From the NCBI RefSeq assembly GCF_029910535.1, contig NZ_CP069362.1, positions 1,178,001-1,242,000 on the forward strand: a stretch of DNA of 64,000 nt, in the 5' to 3' direction. The stretch comes from Marinitoga aeolica (GTDB lineage: Bacteria; Thermotogota; Thermotogae; Petrotogales; Petrotogaceae). Both the position numbers and the translations under genes were made by a program. How positions within the stretch are numbered: the stretch's first letter is position 1; each line of letters starts with the position of its first letter. Under the pieces are notes generated by a model. The model was given only the letters and a program-made list of their open reading frames with translations, was not told the origin of the DNA and did not search any database. This document shows positions 1 to 7,801 of the stretch, in pieces.

Positions 1-569
1 CCTTTAGCACCAGCATCTACTACATTAGCATCTCTCAGCTTTTTTAAATATTTAGGTGTTTCTTCTACAATTTCTTCTGATATTTCATATAATTTATCCA
101 TAAACTCTTCAAAATCATCTATATTTGACAGTTCATTTTCGGCCCTCTCGGCTAATTTTCTTATCAATGTAAGCATTGTACCTTCAACAGGCTTTATAAC
201 AGCATGATAAGCTACTTCTTTTGCGTTTTTTAAAGCTTCGATAAAATCCTTTGTTGTTACTGATTCTTTATTTTCTAATACTTCAGTAAAACCTCTAAAA
301 ATCTGGGATAAAATAACACCAGAATTACCCCTTGCCCCCATTAATAAACCGTCGCGCATATTTTTCATGATATCTTTTATCTTATCTTTATTTTTAACCC
401 TGTCAAGCCATTCACATGCTTCCAGCATTCCAGAAGTCATATTTGAACCGGTATCGCCATCAGGTACAGGGAAAACATTTAATGCATTTATCTCATCTTT
501 ATTTACCAATAATGTTTCAGCAGCCTTTTTGAATGCCACATAAAAGTCTCTTGCCTTTAATTCAGTCAT
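1..569 (-). CDS. fakA: FakA/YloV-like DAK2 (DhaL) domain protein, partial
   Basis: Only the N-terminal ~189 codons lie in the window; the C-terminus runs off base 1. Reading the minus strand from ATG at 569 gives NVFPVPDGDTGSNM near residue 30 and MGARGNSGVILSQ near residue 80. These are the hallmark ATP/Mg-binding motifs of the DhaL domain in the DAK2-fusion family, which includes fatty acid kinase FakA (phosphorylates FakB-bound fatty acids). The start follows an AGAGGTGA ribosome site. It is the last visible gene of the minus-strand operon and lies 13 bp after the Asp23 gene; asp23-fakA adjacency is common in bacteria. The fatty acid kinase role is inferred from family, and the C-terminal domains cannot be seen. 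Confidence 0.88.
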   Translation of the reverse strand, partial: MTELKARDFYVAFKKAAETLLVNKDEINALNVFPVPDGDTGSNMTSGMLEACEWLDRVKNKDKIKDIMKNMRDGLLMGARGNSGVILSQIFRGFTEVLENKESVTTKDFIEALKNAKEVAYHAVIKPVEGTMLTLIRKLAERAENELSNIDDFEEFMDKLYEISEEIVEETPKYLKKLRDANVVDAGAK

Positions 570-582
570 TACAGTCACCTCT

Positions 583-924
583 TTATGATTTTATTCCAAC
601 GACTTTTACATTTACAATTACGTCGACATCCCCCAAGGCCTCTTTTATCCTGTGATAGACATTTTCCTGAGCATTGGCAGCAACTCTTTTTAAAGGTAAA
701 CCGTATTCCATATAGATATATAGATTTATAGTTACTCTGTTATTTTCTTCAATTACTTCAACACCTTTTTCTTGTGGTTTTTGAAGCATAGAAGTTAATT
801 TGTTTAAAAATCCACCTTTTCCGATATCCACAGTACCATATGATTCTAATGCCGCTCTATATACAATTTCATTAAAAACTTCAGGTTTTATAGTAACCGT
901 TCCAAGTTCTGTTTCAACTATCAT
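583..924 (-). CDS. Asp23/Gls24 family envelope stress response protein
   Basis: A 113-aa protein of the Asp23/Gls24 (DUF322) family: ELGTVTIKPEVFNEIV at the N-terminus, the GKGGFLN stretch, then the typical INLYIYMEYGLPL and VYHRIKEALGDVDV segments. It is small, has no signal peptide and is probably cytoplasmic or membrane-associated. The family is linked to envelope stress and fatty acid kinase neighbourhoods, but its biochemical role is poorly defined. It starts at ATG 924 behind a strong GGAGGTG site and ends 13 bp before the FakA-like gene. Confidence 0.88.
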   Translation of the reverse strand: MIVETELGTVTIKPEVFNEIVYRAALESYGTVDIGKGGFLNKLTSMLQKPQEKGVEVIEENNRVTINLYIYMEYGLPLKRVAANAQENVYHRIKEALGDVDVIVNVKVVGIKS

Positions 925-940
925 AATAACACCTCCAGAA

Positions 941-1744
941 TTATTTTTCTAATATAGCTGATAAATATCCAACAGTTCTGTTATAATCGCCAAATGTTTC
1001 AGCGCTAGTCGTGTGATATAAAATTCTTACCTTATCAAACCCCATATATAATAACGTATTTATACACCCATATCCACATGCAGAAATACTATATTCTTTT
1101 ATATCTTCATATAATAGTTCGGGATCTAATTTTTTCAGATCTTTTATAATAATTTTGCCTTTTTTTATCGTTAATTCATGACTTTCATAATGGTTTAAGT
1201 CACTCGAAGCAATTATTAATGTTCCATCATCTATAATTTCTTTTAAAACCTGAGCCAGCATTTTTGACGTTTTTAAACTCTGATCTCCCAGTATTATAGG
1301 AATTATCTTAAACGTATTTCCATATAAATATTGTAAAAATGGTAACTGAACTTCAATAGAATGTTCATAATGATGTGCGGAATAATCACCTTTTATCTGT
1401 AATTTAGATAATAATAATTTTGCCTTTTCATCTATTTCTATTTCTCCATAAGGAGTGAGCCATGATCCTTCTGGAAACACAGAAATATTTGGACCTATAC
1501 CTGTATGATTAGGTCCAATAATTATAACAGATTTTATTTTACCTTTTTTGAAGATTTCATAATATCCATATGAAGCTGTTTTTCCAGAATATACAAAACC
1601 AGCATGTGGTGAAATTAATCCTGTAGGTTTTATATAATTTTTTGGAATATCCGGTAATTCTCCAAAAAACTCTTCCATTAAATCATTTAACTCACTTATT
1701 TTTTCAGGATAAAAAGTCCCTGCAACCACAGGGTATCTAATCAT
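941..1744 (-). CDS. amrB: AmmeMemoRadiSam system protein B (MEMO family)
   Basis: A protein of about 267 aa matching the MEMO/AmrB family: RYPVVAGTFYP at the start, PHAGFVYSGKTA, then HHYEHSIEVQLPFLQY and SSDLNHYE, which carry the conserved metal-site-like histidines. The family is related to class III extradiol dioxygenases; in bacteria it usually accompanies AMMECR1 and a radical SAM protein, and the reaction is unresolved. An ATG also exists at 1759, but ATG 1744 gives the canonical MIRYP start, has GGGGGCG correctly spaced upstream, and sits directly after the secretin stop (1746-1748). It is embedded at the 3' end of the pilus-type operon. No AMMECR1 or radical SAM partner is in the window. 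Confidence 0.88.
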   Translation of the reverse strand: MIRYPVVAGTFYPEKISELNDLMEEFFGELPDIPKNYIKPTGLISPHAGFVYSGKTASYGYYEIFKKGKIKSVIIIGPNHTGIGPNISVFPEGSWLTPYGEIEIDEKAKLLLSKLQIKGDYSAHHYEHSIEVQLPFLQYLYGNTFKIIPIILGDQSLKTSKMLAQVLKEIIDDGTLIIASSDLNHYESHELTIKKGKIIIKDLKKLDPELLYEDIKEYSISACGYGCINTLLYMGFDKVRILYHTTSAETFGDYNRTVGYLSAILEK

Positions 1745-1745
1745 T

Positions 1746-4478
1746 TTAATCGCCCCCATAATTAACTAATTTGGGCCAGATAAATAAGTTCAAATCATAT
1801 TCTCGATTTCTTTTTTCATTACTTTTAAATAGAAAACCAACAATAGGTAAATCCTTTAAAAATGGAACCCCAGAATTTAAATTTTCTTCCTTTATTATTT
1901 TTAATCCGCCTAAAATACTTACAAAATTATTTTTTAAAATCATTTTAGTATTTATTTCTCTCGAATTTTCTGCATTATAATTTGAAACAGTAGATTTCTC
2001 TGGTTCTCCAACCTTTAAATCTATATCCAGATCAATTAAGTCCATATTTTCTACATAATTTGCTTCTATCTCCAGTGTTAAACCACTTTCAATATATTTA
2101 ATAGAATTTTCTTGAACAACAGGAACTCTATATACAGATTTAAATGTCGATTTAGTTCCTGATTTCAATATAATTCGTGGTTTTGATACCAGTTTTGCAT
2201 TTGATCTTGAATTGATATCATTAACATTAAATGCAGTATCAAGTATTTCTTTATATAATTGCGGATTAATTATTCCCTGATTTATTGAATCTATAATGCT
2301 CTTTGAAGATATTTTCGCTTCTATTTTTTGTATAGTTTCTTCTAAAATAGAAGAATCCACTATAGCAATTTCTATAGATATTATCTTTGGAATTCTTTTC
2401 TTTACAATTATAACATTTTTTTCTTTCTCAAGATAATAATCGTTTTTTGTTAATAAAAGTTCGATATCATTAAAATCTTTCGGATTATATATAGTTATAT
2501 TTTTAAGTTTTTCATCATTTATCAATGCATAATTATTATTTTTAGCATATTGTTCTACCAATGAATATAATGTCAAACTTTCAGTATTTTTATTTTTCTG
2601 AACGTTTTCTTTCAAATCGTTTTTAAGAGATAATAATTCTTTTAACTTCATATATTCACTTTCATAAACATGTATTTTCACTATTTTTCCAGAATCATTT
2701 TCATATATATTATCATAATCAATATTTAAATTTTTTAAAATAATAGAAAAATATGCATATTCTTCATTTTTGACAGTAAAATAATAATCTTTTTTAGGCA
2801 ATATAATTGGAGTGGGTTCATTTGTTACCTTAACATCATATTTTTCGTTAAAATCTTTTATTGTATTTATAACATTTTCTGTACCTTTTATTATATAATT
2901 TTTATCTATCTTTTGGATTATAGAATCTTTAAAAATTTTATTAAATGGTAATAAATCAAGGTTAGAATGTATTATTTCGATTTTTTCTTCATTTTTTAAA
3001 TTTTTGACGTTATAATTTTTATTAATTTTCATTTCTTTTATTTGATGTATTTTTGATATAAGATTACTTAACTCATTAACATTTTTTCCTTTAACAATAT
3101 ATATAGTGTCATATACCTTTTTAATCTTTAAATCAAAAGTATCGGCTAAATTTTCTAGTGGTATATCTGTGTTTATTACTGTAATTGTAGAATCATTTTC
3201 TATATCAATAGAAGTTGGTTCCTCTGTAGGGATTAAAAATTTATTCAACTGCTCATTTAATGATTTTAACTGGCTTATATTTTTCTTTAAACCACTTATA
3301 AAATATATATCCTTATCAACATTTAAAATATTGACATTAAAAAATCTATCCATATTTTTCAGCGAATATTTTGACGTTATTATAGTATATGTAGGTTCTT
3401 CTGTAATTATTGGTTTGCTTTTTTCTTCTATTGTTTTAATTGTTGATTTAGTGCTTTTTTCATTTGCTTTTAATTTCTGAAATGTCTCATATGCCTTATT
3501 ATAAAATTCTTCGAAAAGTGTAATATCTTCCTCAAAACCAGTAAGTAATATTAAATTATTCGTAATTTCTGAATATTCAATATTAAACACATTTATAATA
3601 TCTTTTTGCGGTAAATTATATTCAAAAATTTTATGTATCTTATTTTTAATAATTTTTTGAGAATCTTTAATGATATTTTTATCCTGTTTTTTGGGTTGCA
3701 CAGGTATTGTATTAATAATTTTCTTTACAAGATCGATTTTATCCTCTGAACCCTTAATTACATATAAAGTGTCACTTATTTTTACATATTTCAAACCTAT
3801 AAGACTAAGTAGATTATTAAAATTAGATATATTGGTTTGCAAAGAAATATAAATTTCATCATCATTGATATTTAAAGGTTTTTTTGAGCTTATTATAGGA
3901 TAACTGGCATTATATAAAGGACTTTTAGAAATATAAATATCTTTAGTGCTGATATAATTATAATAAATACCTGTGGAATCAAGTATTATCCTGAATAAAT
4001 CCTCAGGGTAAAAGTTCTTTAAATCTAATGAAATTGTTTTATCAGGAATATCTGTCAAATAATATTGATTAAATCCCAGTTCTTTTAACAAAAGATTGAG
4101 CAAATCCTTTATTTTTATATTTTTAAATTTAAATGTTTCATTGTTTAATGCTTTTTTCCCTTTTGCGGAAATAATAACTTTATTATTTTTATTTATTACA
4201 ATATCTCCCGGGAAAATCATTATAATTTCTATGATATTATCATATAGATTTATTTTTTTAATAGGGCCGCGAGGCAAAATATAAGTTTTCTTTTCAAATT
4301 GAACATCATTGAATTTTATTTTATAATTTGTTTTTGTATTGTTTTTAAAAATAGTAATATCTGTGGCAACTCCTGTAATTTCAATAATATTGTTATTATT
4401 AAGATAATCGATTTTTATATCATAGGCAAAAAATAATGATGAAAGTAATATAAAAAATACAACAAACGATTTTTTCAT
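1746..4478 (-). CDS. secretin, PilQ/GspD family, with long periplasmic multi-module region
   Basis: A 910-aa outer-membrane secretin. Residues 1-18 form a signal peptide ending in FFA. A secretin/TonB short N-terminal (STN/N0-like) domain follows (FKFKNIKIKDLLNLLLKELG). Then come about six degenerate modules of roughly 50-55 residues, each ending in a VKG/SGL/TGF-like strand and helix; three linkers contain EPT. The C-terminal ~220 residues are the secretin pore domain: SKPRIILKSG, ESGLTLEIEA, and GVPFLKDLPIVGFLF near the end. It would form the gated outer-membrane channel for a type IV pilus or type II secretion-like machine. It overlaps the upstream accessory gene by 4 bp. Whether it is PilQ or GspD cannot be settled from sequence alone. 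Confidence 0.9.
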   Translation of the reverse strand: MKKSFVVFFILLSSLFFAYDIKIDYLNNNNIIEITGVATDITIFKNNTKTNYKIKFNDVQFEKKTYILPRGPIKKINLYDNIIEIIMIFPGDIVINKNNKVIISAKGKKALNNETFKFKNIKIKDLLNLLLKELGFNQYYLTDIPDKTISLDLKNFYPEDLFRIILDSTGIYYNYISTKDIYISKSPLYNASYPIISSKKPLNINDDEIYISLQTNISNFNNLLSLIGLKYVKISDTLYVIKGSEDKIDLVKKIINTIPVQPKKQDKNIIKDSQKIIKNKIHKIFEYNLPQKDIINVFNIEYSEITNNLILLTGFEEDITLFEEFYNKAYETFQKLKANEKSTKSTIKTIEEKSKPIITEEPTYTIITSKYSLKNMDRFFNVNILNVDKDIYFISGLKKNISQLKSLNEQLNKFLIPTEEPTSIDIENDSTITVINTDIPLENLADTFDLKIKKVYDTIYIVKGKNVNELSNLISKIHQIKEMKINKNYNVKNLKNEEKIEIIHSNLDLLPFNKIFKDSIIQKIDKNYIIKGTENVINTIKDFNEKYDVKVTNEPTPIILPKKDYYFTVKNEEYAYFSIILKNLNIDYDNIYENDSGKIVKIHVYESEYMKLKELLSLKNDLKENVQKNKNTESLTLYSLVEQYAKNNNYALINDEKLKNITIYNPKDFNDIELLLTKNDYYLEKEKNVIIVKKRIPKIISIEIAIVDSSILEETIQKIEAKISSKSIIDSINQGIINPQLYKEILDTAFNVNDINSRSNAKLVSKPRIILKSGTKSTFKSVYRVPVVQENSIKYIESGLTLEIEANYVENMDLIDLDIDLKVGEPEKSTVSNYNAENSREINTKMILKNNFVSILGGLKIIKEENLNSGVPFLKDLPIVGFLFKSNEKRNREYDLNLFIWPKLVNYGGD

Positions 4479-5056
4479 CTAAGCACCTCAAATCTCTTTT
4501 CATATTCGTTATATAATAAAATACCATCATTAAAAATCTTTAAAACATTATAATCCCCTATTTTTTGACCTTCGCTAACTTCTTTCAACAACCCATTAAA
4601 ATATATATAAGCTTTTTTTTGACTGTTTTTCATAATTACACCAGAAAATTCAAAAAATTCAGGATTATGCATATTTAACGTATTTTCCCACAATTTATTC
4701 ATATCAATATTTAAAAAACCAAATATTTTATAATCATATTTTTTATAATTTTTACTTAATTTTGTATTTTCTGGAATCGCCCTTTTTATATATAAAGAAT
4801 AGCTTTTATTTGAGAAAAAATCATAATTTGATTTTAATTTAAAATGTTCTATTAAAACCCCTTTTTCACTTTTTAATTTGGATAATATTTCATTTAATTC
4901 TTTAGCAGAAATTGCTGTATTAACATAATTATTATTAACATCAGAAATAGTATATTTTGGTATAATAATTTTGTTAGAATTATCTTCTGGAATTGAATTA
5001 ATCAAAAAAATAGAAAAAATAATTGCCATAATTGAAATCAAAAATCTATATATCAT
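4475..5056 (-). CDS. small membrane-anchored pilus/secretion accessory protein (PilP/GspC-like by position)
   Basis: A 193-aa protein with one N-terminal membrane segment (residues 4-21), a polar linker, and a C-terminal beta-rich stretch ending GLLKEVSEGQKIGDYNVLKIFNDGILL. That tail resembles the small beta domain of PilP/GspC clamps (G-x-K-IGDYxVxKI-xxDG). The gene directly precedes and overlaps the secretin gene, where PilP normally lies. Start ATG 5056 has GGAG upstream. The PilP-like assignment combines position with weak motif resemblance; overall identity is not recognisable. Confidence 0.6.
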   Translation of the reverse strand: MIYRFLISIMAIIFSIFLINSIPEDNSNKIIIPKYTISDVNNNYVNTAISAKELNEILSKLKSEKGVLIEHFKLKSNYDFFSNKSYSLYIKRAIPENTKLSKNYKKYDYKIFGFLNIDMNKLWENTLNMHNPEFFEFSGVIMKNSQKKAYIYFNGLLKEVSEGQKIGDYNVLKIFNDGILLYNEYEKRFEVLR

Positions 5057-5466
5057 TTTTTCAACTCCAGGATTTTATATTCTTCATACATTAAATCAAG
5101 TGTTCCATTTTCTTTTATTTGATATGGAGAAATGATTTTCATTCCGTCTATTACTTCTATTAAAATAGTAGCATCAAGGCTTTCTGGTGTATAATCAATA
5201 TCCTGAACAATAACCTTTGTTTTTATCTGTTCCAAAAAATTAAGAAAATCATATAATTTGCTATTTGCTTTTTTTGTGCTGTTGATTTTTAAGTTATACT
5301 CACTCATAATATTTTCATTTCTTTTAATCTGCGCAATTTTACTCATATGTTTTTTGTTTTGAAAATTTATATATGAAAATAATAATACTGTTAGTGATAT
5401 AGTCAAAAAAATCCATGAAAAAATATTAAGAAAAAATCGTATTCTTGATCTAAACATAAACAGCAT
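5053..5466 (-). CDS. membrane protein with coiled coil, PilN/PilO-like by position
   Basis: A 137-aa protein: one membrane segment (about residues 11-32), then a lysine-rich coiled-coil stretch (about 36-75), then a short beta/alpha end. This is the layout of PilN/PilO or GspL/M inner-membrane assembly proteins, but at a reduced size (PilO is usually about 200 aa). It overlaps both neighbours. ATG 5466 has AAGGGGA about 9 nt upstream; a second ATG at 5457 is possible. No family motif is recognised with certainty. Confidence 0.55.
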   Translation of the reverse strand: MLFMFRSRIRFFLNIFSWIFLTISLTVLLFSYINFQNKKHMSKIAQIKRNENIMSEYNLKINSTKKANSKLYDFLNFLEQIKTKVIVQDIDYTPESLDATILIEVIDGMKIISPYQIKENGTLDLMYEEYKILELKK

Positions 5467-5956
5467 TTAGAAAATCCCCTTTTATTTCATTTATAATATT
5501 TATTAATAATTTATTATCAAGCTGTATTTCTTCCCCCATTTTTTCATCTGAATATACACCATATAAATATTCATTATCTATTTTCTGATAAATTATGTTA
5601 TAAGATTCACCGATAAAAGAAATATATTCGCTTTCATAATTGTTTTTTTCCAGAAAATACCACAGCATATAATTAAGAGGAATAGTATAATCAAAAAAAA
5701 TAGAATTTCGGAACTTTTTGATATTACTGGTAATATACATATAATATGTATTGTCTTTCAAAACAATATATTTTATTTTCTGGGTAGAAATATTATAATT
5801 TTTAGAGTTTTTAATAATGAATTTATTCCTTTCTGTTTTATCAGAAAATTTTTTTATAATACCATAATAATCAACAATATTTATTTTTTTCGAATTAAAC
5901 CCTTTTCTTTTAAATCTATATAAAAATCTATTATTAAAATAAAAATTTATTACCAT
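5450..5956 (-). CDS. uncharacterised cytoplasmic protein in pilus-type operon
   Basis: About 168 aa, no signal peptide and no membrane segment, rich in Tyr, Asn, Ile and Lys. I do not recognise the family. By position (between the prepilin-like gene and the PilN/O-like gene) it sits where PilM or the cytoplasmic domain of GspL would lie, but it is half their length and shows no actin-like ATP motif. ATG 5956 is preferred over ATG 5971: it overlaps the upstream stop as ATGGTAA and has GGAGTGG at a normal distance. The downstream end overlaps the next gene. Confidence 0.6.
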   Translation of the reverse strand: MVINFYFNNRFLYRFKRKGFNSKKINIVDYYGIIKKFSDKTERNKFIIKNSKNYNISTQKIKYIVLKDNTYYMYITSNIKKFRNSIFFDYTIPLNYMLWYFLEKNNYESEYISFIGESYNIIYQKIDNEYLYGVYSDEKMGEEIQLDNKLLINIINEIKGDFLNAVYV

Positions 5957-6348
5957 TCTATACCACTCCATCTAAATGACGATGTAATAGGTAAAATAAC
6001 AAGATTGGCATCGTCTATTCTTAAAGTATTGCCAGGGCTTTTTAAGATTAAATTATAAAAATTAAAAATTTTTGCATAATCAGAAGTTTTATATGGAATT
6101 TCCTTATATATAATTCCATCAAAATAGCTATGGGAAGAAATTACGATTTTTGTACTCTGATCATTAAAATCAATAGAATGATATTTTATCTGAAGAAAAT
6201 AATTCATCATTTCAATAAAATCAATCCTCTTTTTTAAATCATCAAAAAAAGAGGTTTTTATAATAAAAGAAAAGCTTATAAAAAGAAGACTTTCAATAAG
6301 TAACATAATCATCAATTCATATAACACAAATCCATTTTTCTTTTTCAT
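5950..6348 (-). CDS. type IV prepilin-like (minor pseudopilin) protein
   Basis: A 132-aa protein beginning MKKKNG then FVLYELMIMLLIESLLF. The basic leader, Gly-Phe junction and Glu at mature position 5 followed by a hydrophobic helix form a prepilin peptidase recognition site. The C-terminal part is a short globular domain. It is likely a minor (pseudo)pilin that primes or tips the filament. It overlaps the GspF/PilC gene upstream by 4 bp and the next gene downstream. Confidence 0.78.
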   Translation of the reverse strand: MKKKNGFVLYELMIMLLIESLLFISFSFIIKTSFFDDLKKRIDFIEMMNYFLQIKYHSIDFNDQSTKIVISSHSYFDGIIYKEIPYKTSDYAKIFNFYNLILKSPGNTLRIDDANLVILPITSSFRWSGIEW

Positions 6349-7466
6349 AGCCCCAGTGAATTTATAGTATTGAATATACCCCCATAAAAACCATAAGCAA
6401 CCTCAAATATAATTATAGATATAATCATTATAAGTACGGGTTCCAGAAGTTTTTTAGTTTTCTGTATAATTTGATTTAATTCAAAATTCAACTGTGCTTC
6501 CAGTATATCCAACGGTTGTTTTAAACTACTCAAATCCTTTGATAATGAAATGCTAAAAACTAATTCATTTAAATCAGTTTTTTTCAAAACATCTATAATA
6601 TTATTTCCTTCTTCGATAAGACTTAAAATATTGATAATTTCTTCCTTTAGTCTTTTTGAGGAAATAATCTCAGAACTTTTCTCAAATGCCTCATATGTAG
6701 TATCCCCACTTTCTATAAAAACAGATGTGGTTTCAACAAATTCTAATAAAGCATATTTTTTATAAATTTTATTGATAAACGGCAAATTATAAATAATATT
6801 ATCAAATCGTTTTTTATTCTTGAAAAGAATAATAACTGTTGTGATAATAAAAAGTATAATTCCCACTAAAATCCATGAAATTATAAAATTGAAATTTGTA
6901 TGAAAATTATCTCTGAATATTGGAACAATTATAAACTGTAAAAATAAAAGAAGTGATATTAGTGCAGAAAATAGTAAAATTGGATAAGCCATTATATTTT
7001 TAATATCCTGAGCATTCTTTAATCTATTTTCATAAATATTTTCCAAACGATAAATGATTTTTAGCAGTTCATTATTATCAGAAACTCTCGATAGAGATTT
7101 TCTAAATTCATAATCAAAAAAAGTGTTCATATCCATAGCCTTTTTATATGGTATTCCAATTTTTATATTATTAATCAATAGATCAAGAGCAATTTTTATT
7201 CTTTCTGAAATCTCCTGGTTTTCCCTGATATATAAAATGGCTTCGTAAAAATTTAATCCAGAAGATATAAATGCCTTTAGCATTCTTATAAATTTCACAT
7301 GTTCCTTTATATTTAATTTTTTAAATCTAATTTTTTTAACATATTTAAAATTTTCTATTTCTATATTATCATCAATATTTTTTAATGCATCTATATCATT
7401 TCTTCCAAGAACATAACCTTTTATTTTTAAATTAAAATCTTTACCTTCAAAATAAAAAAGTTTCAT
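6345..7466 (-). CDS. type II secretion / type IV pilus inner-membrane platform protein (GspF/PilC family)
   Basis: A 373-aa GspF/PilC-family protein. Two repeated cytoplasmic helical T2SSF domains (about 55-165 and 240-345) are separated by two membrane segments (about 160-180 and 190-215), with a third at the C-terminus (about 345-365). The first domain has FIRMLKAFISSGLNFYEAILYI. It forms the inner-membrane platform that couples an assembly ATPase to pilin polymerisation. It is the first gene of the minus-strand operon, with AGGTGAT before ATG 7466. No PilB/GspE ATPase or prepilin peptidase gene is in the window. Confidence 0.88.
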   Translation of the reverse strand: MKLFYFEGKDFNLKIKGYVLGRNDIDALKNIDDNIEIENFKYVKKIRFKKLNIKEHVKFIRMLKAFISSGLNFYEAILYIRENQEISERIKIALDLLINNIKIGIPYKKAMDMNTFFDYEFRKSLSRVSDNNELLKIIYRLENIYENRLKNAQDIKNIMAYPILLFSALISLLLFLQFIIVPIFRDNFHTNFNFIISWILVGIILFIITTVIILFKNKKRFDNIIYNLPFINKIYKKYALLEFVETTSVFIESGDTTYEAFEKSSEIISSKRLKEEIINILSLIEEGNNIIDVLKKTDLNELVFSISLSKDLSSLKQPLDILEAQLNFELNQIIQKTKKLLEPVLIMIISIIIFEVAYGFYGGIFNTINSLGL

Positions 7467-7551
7467 AATATCACCTATTTAAAACAATTTATATATATTT
7501 TACCATAATAATTTTATTTTTTAAAATGGAGATAAGAAAATTCTAAAAATA

Positions 7552-7633
7552 GGCTATTCAAAAAGTTAAAATTACTCAGACAGCTCGATTGCATATCTTT
7601 AAGTCTTCGTTTCTTTTATACTTTTTGATAGCC
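7552..7633. repeat. imperfect inverted repeat with 53-bp spacer
   Basis: Arms GGCTATTCAAAAAGT (7552-7566) and ACTTTTTGATAGCC (7620-7633) are complementary except for one extra T. They lie between two divergently transcribed genes, so an ordinary terminator is not expected. It could be a small mobile-element remnant (MITE-like) or a structured leader; nothing inside is coding. Confidence 0.5.
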
Positions 7634-7669
7634 AATCAAAAATATAATGATGATATTGTTGCTATAATA

Positions 7670-7790
7670 GTTCTATAATAGAACGATTTTAATGAAAAAT
7701 AGTATCATTATAGAACGATTTTTTCTATATCACATAAAATTCGTTTTAATTTAGAACGAATTATTGTATAATTAGTATTGATATAGAACG
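7670..7790 (+). promoter_or_regulatory. array of four TAGAACG sites upstream of the AAA ATPase gene
   Basis: TAGAACG occurs at 7679-7685, 7711-7717, 7752-7758 and 7784-7790. The first copy lies in the perfect odd palindrome GTTCTATAATAGAAC (7670-7684). The third is part of inverted repeat AATTCGTT (7738-7745) / AACGAATT (7755-7762). The fourth abuts the GGAGGTG ribosome site of the 7802 gene. Copy spacings are 32, 41 and 32 bp, close to 3, 4 and 3 helical turns, as expected for a protein binding one DNA face. The regulator is unknown. Confidence 0.6.
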
Positions 7791-7801
7791 GAGGTGAAAA
7801 A

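Larger units (their letters stand above)
7467..7801. other. divergent intergenic region with long inverted repeat and operator-like array
   Basis: This 335-bp region separates the minus-strand pilus-type operon from the plus-strand AAA ATPase gene. It has no plausible gene. It contains an imperfect inverted repeat (arms 7552-7566 and 7620-7633) and, closer to the ATPase, four copies of TAGAACG with two overlapping inverted repeats. Promoters for both directions must lie here, but no unambiguous -35/-10 pair stands out. Confidence 0.6.

Noticed and set aside
7670-7790. Short CRISPR-like array
   Set aside because: The repeated unit is only about 7-9 bp, spacings are not of CRISPR type and no cas genes are present; it fits an operator array better.
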